NCBI GenBank assembly: GCA_026770585.1
Contig: MU646331.1
Coordinates: 923,910 to 938,494, forward strand
Length of the DNA: 14,585 nucleotides
Source: Baffinella frigidus
Taxonomy: Eukaryota > Cryptophyceae > Cryptomonadales > Baffinellaceae
Direction of reading: 5' to 3'
The position numbers and the translations under genes were made by a program. Position 1 is the stretch's first letter, and each line of letters begins with the position of its first letter. Positions 13,279 to 14,585 of this stretch are shown here, one piece after another. The notes under the pieces are model-generated. The model was given only the letters and a program-made list of their open reading frames with translations. It had not been told where the DNA came from and searched no databases.

Positions 13279-13653
13279 TCAATCCCTCAATTGAAAATCG
13301 CCATTCTGTACATTTGTAGCAATATTGGCGGGAATTGGAGCCGCGTGCTTGCCGCGTTTCGGTACCACGCCAGAGCCTTGGAAGGTGTCGCCAAAAGTCA
13401 ATTCCTCCTGAGGGCAGTGGTTTTCAAAAGTTAACAACCCCATCAGATGTGTTTTTAAGACAGTCACCACCCTCCTCCAATCTGGCGTGGTAGGGGACGT
13501 GAAAAAACTCTCGTACACCTGGCGAATTCTGAGGTGTGGCCTCCACCCAAGACTAGACGAGGAGCAATCGCAAGAGTCAATTTCTCCGATTTCAGGGGGA
13601 ATACACGCCAAAATTGGATCGACAGTCCCTGACAGGGACTCTACTAGAGCCAT
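13279..13653 (-). CDS. Hypothetical 124-residue frame inside the 760-bp element
   Basis: I do not recognise the product. The frame has mixed, protein-like composition, with segments such as IRQVYESFFTSPTTPDWRRV and LTFENHCPQEELTFGDTFQG, and no low-complexity bias, unlike most frames in this half of the window. It starts at an ATG and its last ~10 residues and stop come from the element's TIR. It shows no transposase signature that I can see. It may be a captured gene fragment or chance. Confidence 0.25.
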   Translation of the reverse strand: MALVESLSGTVDPILACIPPEIGEIDSCDCSSSSLGWRPHLRIRQVYESFFTSPTTPDWRRVVTVLKTHLMGLLTFENHCPQEELTFGDTFQGSGVVPKRGKHAAPIPANIATNVQNGDFQLRD

Positions 13654-13710
13654 TGTTTTTTACAATTGCTCCGCGTAAAATGTAGGATGGGGCGCGGCAG
13701 TGCCGACCTG

Positions 13711-13914
13711 CCACTCGAGGCTGGAAGAGGGAGTATTTTAAATGTGGGGTTGTTAAATTTAGTACCAGTCACGGGCAGGCTTGGTCCCGTATCTGACACA
13801 TTTCTGTCAGATACGTGACCAAACGCCCCTATTTGTGTGAAAATTACTACACATTTTTCCCCTTCACTTGTAAAAGAATCCCTGTTTTAAAATAGTCACA
13901 CTTCTAGCCTCGAG
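13711..13914. mobile_element. MITE-like element, family A/B/C, copy B
   Basis: It starts CCACTCGAGGCTGGAAGAGG and ends CTTCTAGCCTCGAG. It shares TTAAATTTAGTACCAGTCAC GGGCAG and CATTTTTGTGTGAAAATTAC-like flanks with A and C. The central stem TTGGTCCCGTATCTGACA / TGTCAGATACGTGACCAA (13781-13798, 13805-13822) pairs at 17 of 18 positions, but its tip sequence is unrelated to those of A and C. Confidence 0.85.
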
Positions 13915-14028
13915 AAGTCCTCTCTCTCCATGTCCTCCATTTAAATGTCGGTTGTAGACGCACGCCCAGGTTCGTACGAGAGTTGCAAATCGGCGATTTG
14001 AAATAGAGGGATTGATCCGTCTCTGATG

Positions 14029-14228
14029 CCACTCGAGGCTGGAAGAGGGAGCATTTTAAATGTGGGGTTGTTAAATTTAGTACCAGTCACGGGCAGGGTT
14101 GGTCACGTTCCTGGGGAAATTCCTCCAGGAACGTGACCAAACGCGACATTTGTGTAAAAATTACTACACATCGGTCCACTTGTAAAGAACTTGTACACTT
14201 AAAACTTTTCATTTCTAGCCTCAAGTGG
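14029..14228. mobile_element. MITE-like element, family A/B/C, copy C
   Basis: The TIRs are CCACTCGAGGCTGGAAGAGG (14029) and CATTTCTAGCCTCAAGTGG (ends 14228). The central stem TTGGTCACGTTCCTGG / CCAGGAACGTGACCAA (14099-14114, 14125-14140) is perfect over 16 bp. The copy abuts the subtelomeric anchor at 14229. Confidence 0.85.
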
Positions 14229-14262
14229 TGGGCAGTGCCGATGTGGAGCGCGCTGCTGGCCC
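14229..14262 (+). repeat. Subtelomeric anchor, copy 1
   Basis: GGGCAGTGCCGATGTGGAGC GCGCTGCTGGCCCCAGCCCC leads straight into CCCTAAA repeats. A second copy lies at 14518. A short version (GGCAGTGCCGACCTG) flanks element B at 13696. Confidence 0.75.
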
Positions 14263-14410
14263 CAGCCCCTAAACCCTAAACCCTAAACCCTAAACCCTAA
14301 ACCCTAAACCCTAAACCCTAAACCCTAAACCCTAAACCCTAAACCCTAAACCCTAAACTCTAAACCCTGAACCCTAAATCCTAAACCCTAAACCCTAAAC
14401 CTTAAACCCG
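14263..14410 (-). repeat. Interstitial telomere-type array, C-rich strand on +
   Basis: About 13 consecutive perfect CCCTAAA units (14268-14358), then variants CTCTAAA, CCCTGAA, CCCTAAATC, CCTTAAA. It has the same orientation as the array at 4221 and opposite to that at 1-300. Confidence 0.93.
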
Positions 14411-14517
14411 TAGTGGTGATGTGGACCGCGATCTTCATCCTCCCTCTCGACCACCTCCAACTCCTCTTTTTCAGAAAATAGCCTAAACCCTAAGATTTTT
14501 TTCAATCCGTCTCTTGT
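14411..14517. other. Spacer between two telomere-type arrays
   Basis: A pyrimidine-rich stretch (CATCCTCCCTCTCGACCACC TCC) is followed by one CCTAAACCCTAAG remnant near 14482. No gene. Confidence 0.5.
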
Positions 14518-14585
14518 GGGCAGTGCCGACGTGGAGTGCGATGCAGGCCTCAGCCCCTCAACCCTCAACCCTCAACCCTCAACCC
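14518..14585 (-). repeat. Subtelomeric anchor copy 2 with a CCCTCAA array
   Basis: GGGCAGTGCCGACGTGGAGT GCGATGCAGGCCTCAGCCCC is followed from ~14556 by CCCTCAA heptads that run off the end of the window. CCCTCAA is the same variant seen as three units at ~4360-4380. Confidence 0.85.

Larger units (their letters stand above)
13265..14026. mobile_element. ~760-bp element with 32-bp TIRs; copy B is nested inside it
   Basis: GAGGCGGATCAATCCCTCAA TTGAAAATCGCC (13271-13302) is the inverse of 13992-14023, about 27 of 32 identical. Copy B of the A/B/C family (13711-13914) lies inside, so this element is the older one. It carries one frame, 13279-13653 (minus), that ends in the left TIR. Confidence 0.6.

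Overview
The window looks like nuclear, subtelomeric DNA of a eukaryote, most likely a unicellular alga or another protist with plant-type telomeres. Four things point this way: arrays of the heptamer TTTAGGG/CCCTAAA and its variants, a TRAF-like zinc-finger gene with a convincing GT-AG intron, a secreted EGF-like protein gene, and TATA boxes of the form AGTATAAAAG upstream of both genes. A lineage with a secondary plastid (for example a cryptophyte) would fit, but the sequence alone does not settle it. There is no sign of prokaryotic operons, and I found no rRNA, no convincing tRNA and no CRISPR array.

Layout. Positions 1-300 are a degenerate G-rich telomere-type array. It grades into a TTTCGGG/TGTCGGG heptad array (about 301-768). 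A minus-strand gene (585-1703) for a secreted Gln/Pro-rich EGF-like protein runs into that array. Its second EGF module stops after the fifth cysteine, and the last ~59 residues are translated heptads. Positions 1909-3550 hold a dispersed repeat family (here called P). A related family (Q) has copies at 2499, 3621, 4962, 5809 and 5957. A C-rich telomere-type array lies at 4221-4465. Small foldback/MITE-like elements fill about 5199-5937. The second real gene (minus strand, 6090-7457, two exons) encodes a RING + TRAF-finger + probable MATH protein of about 423 aa. Its 96-bp intron is itself built of telomere-variant heptads.

From 7900 to 14230 the window is almost entirely transposon debris. 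It holds at least ten foldback or TIR-bearing non-coding elements, including a 1.23-kb element with ~73-bp TIRs. It also holds three copies of a ~205-bp MITE-like family (A, B, C), and fragments of what looks like a nucleotide-sugar/triose-phosphate transporter gene, part of which has become a 126-bp tandem repeat. No transposase is recognisable, so the elements are presumably non-autonomous. The window ends in two further C-rich telomere-type arrays (14263-14410 and 14553-14585), each preceded by the same ~35-bp subtelomeric anchor.

The observation I consider most novel is in the A/B/C family. The three copies share flanks and the base of a central stem, but the tip of the stem differs in each copy while staying self-complementary. 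An unrelated element at 11957-12149 also has a perfect palindromic core. The two intact genes are independent of each other and show no shared pathway. Most long reading frames in the window are translations of repeats or antisense shadows.
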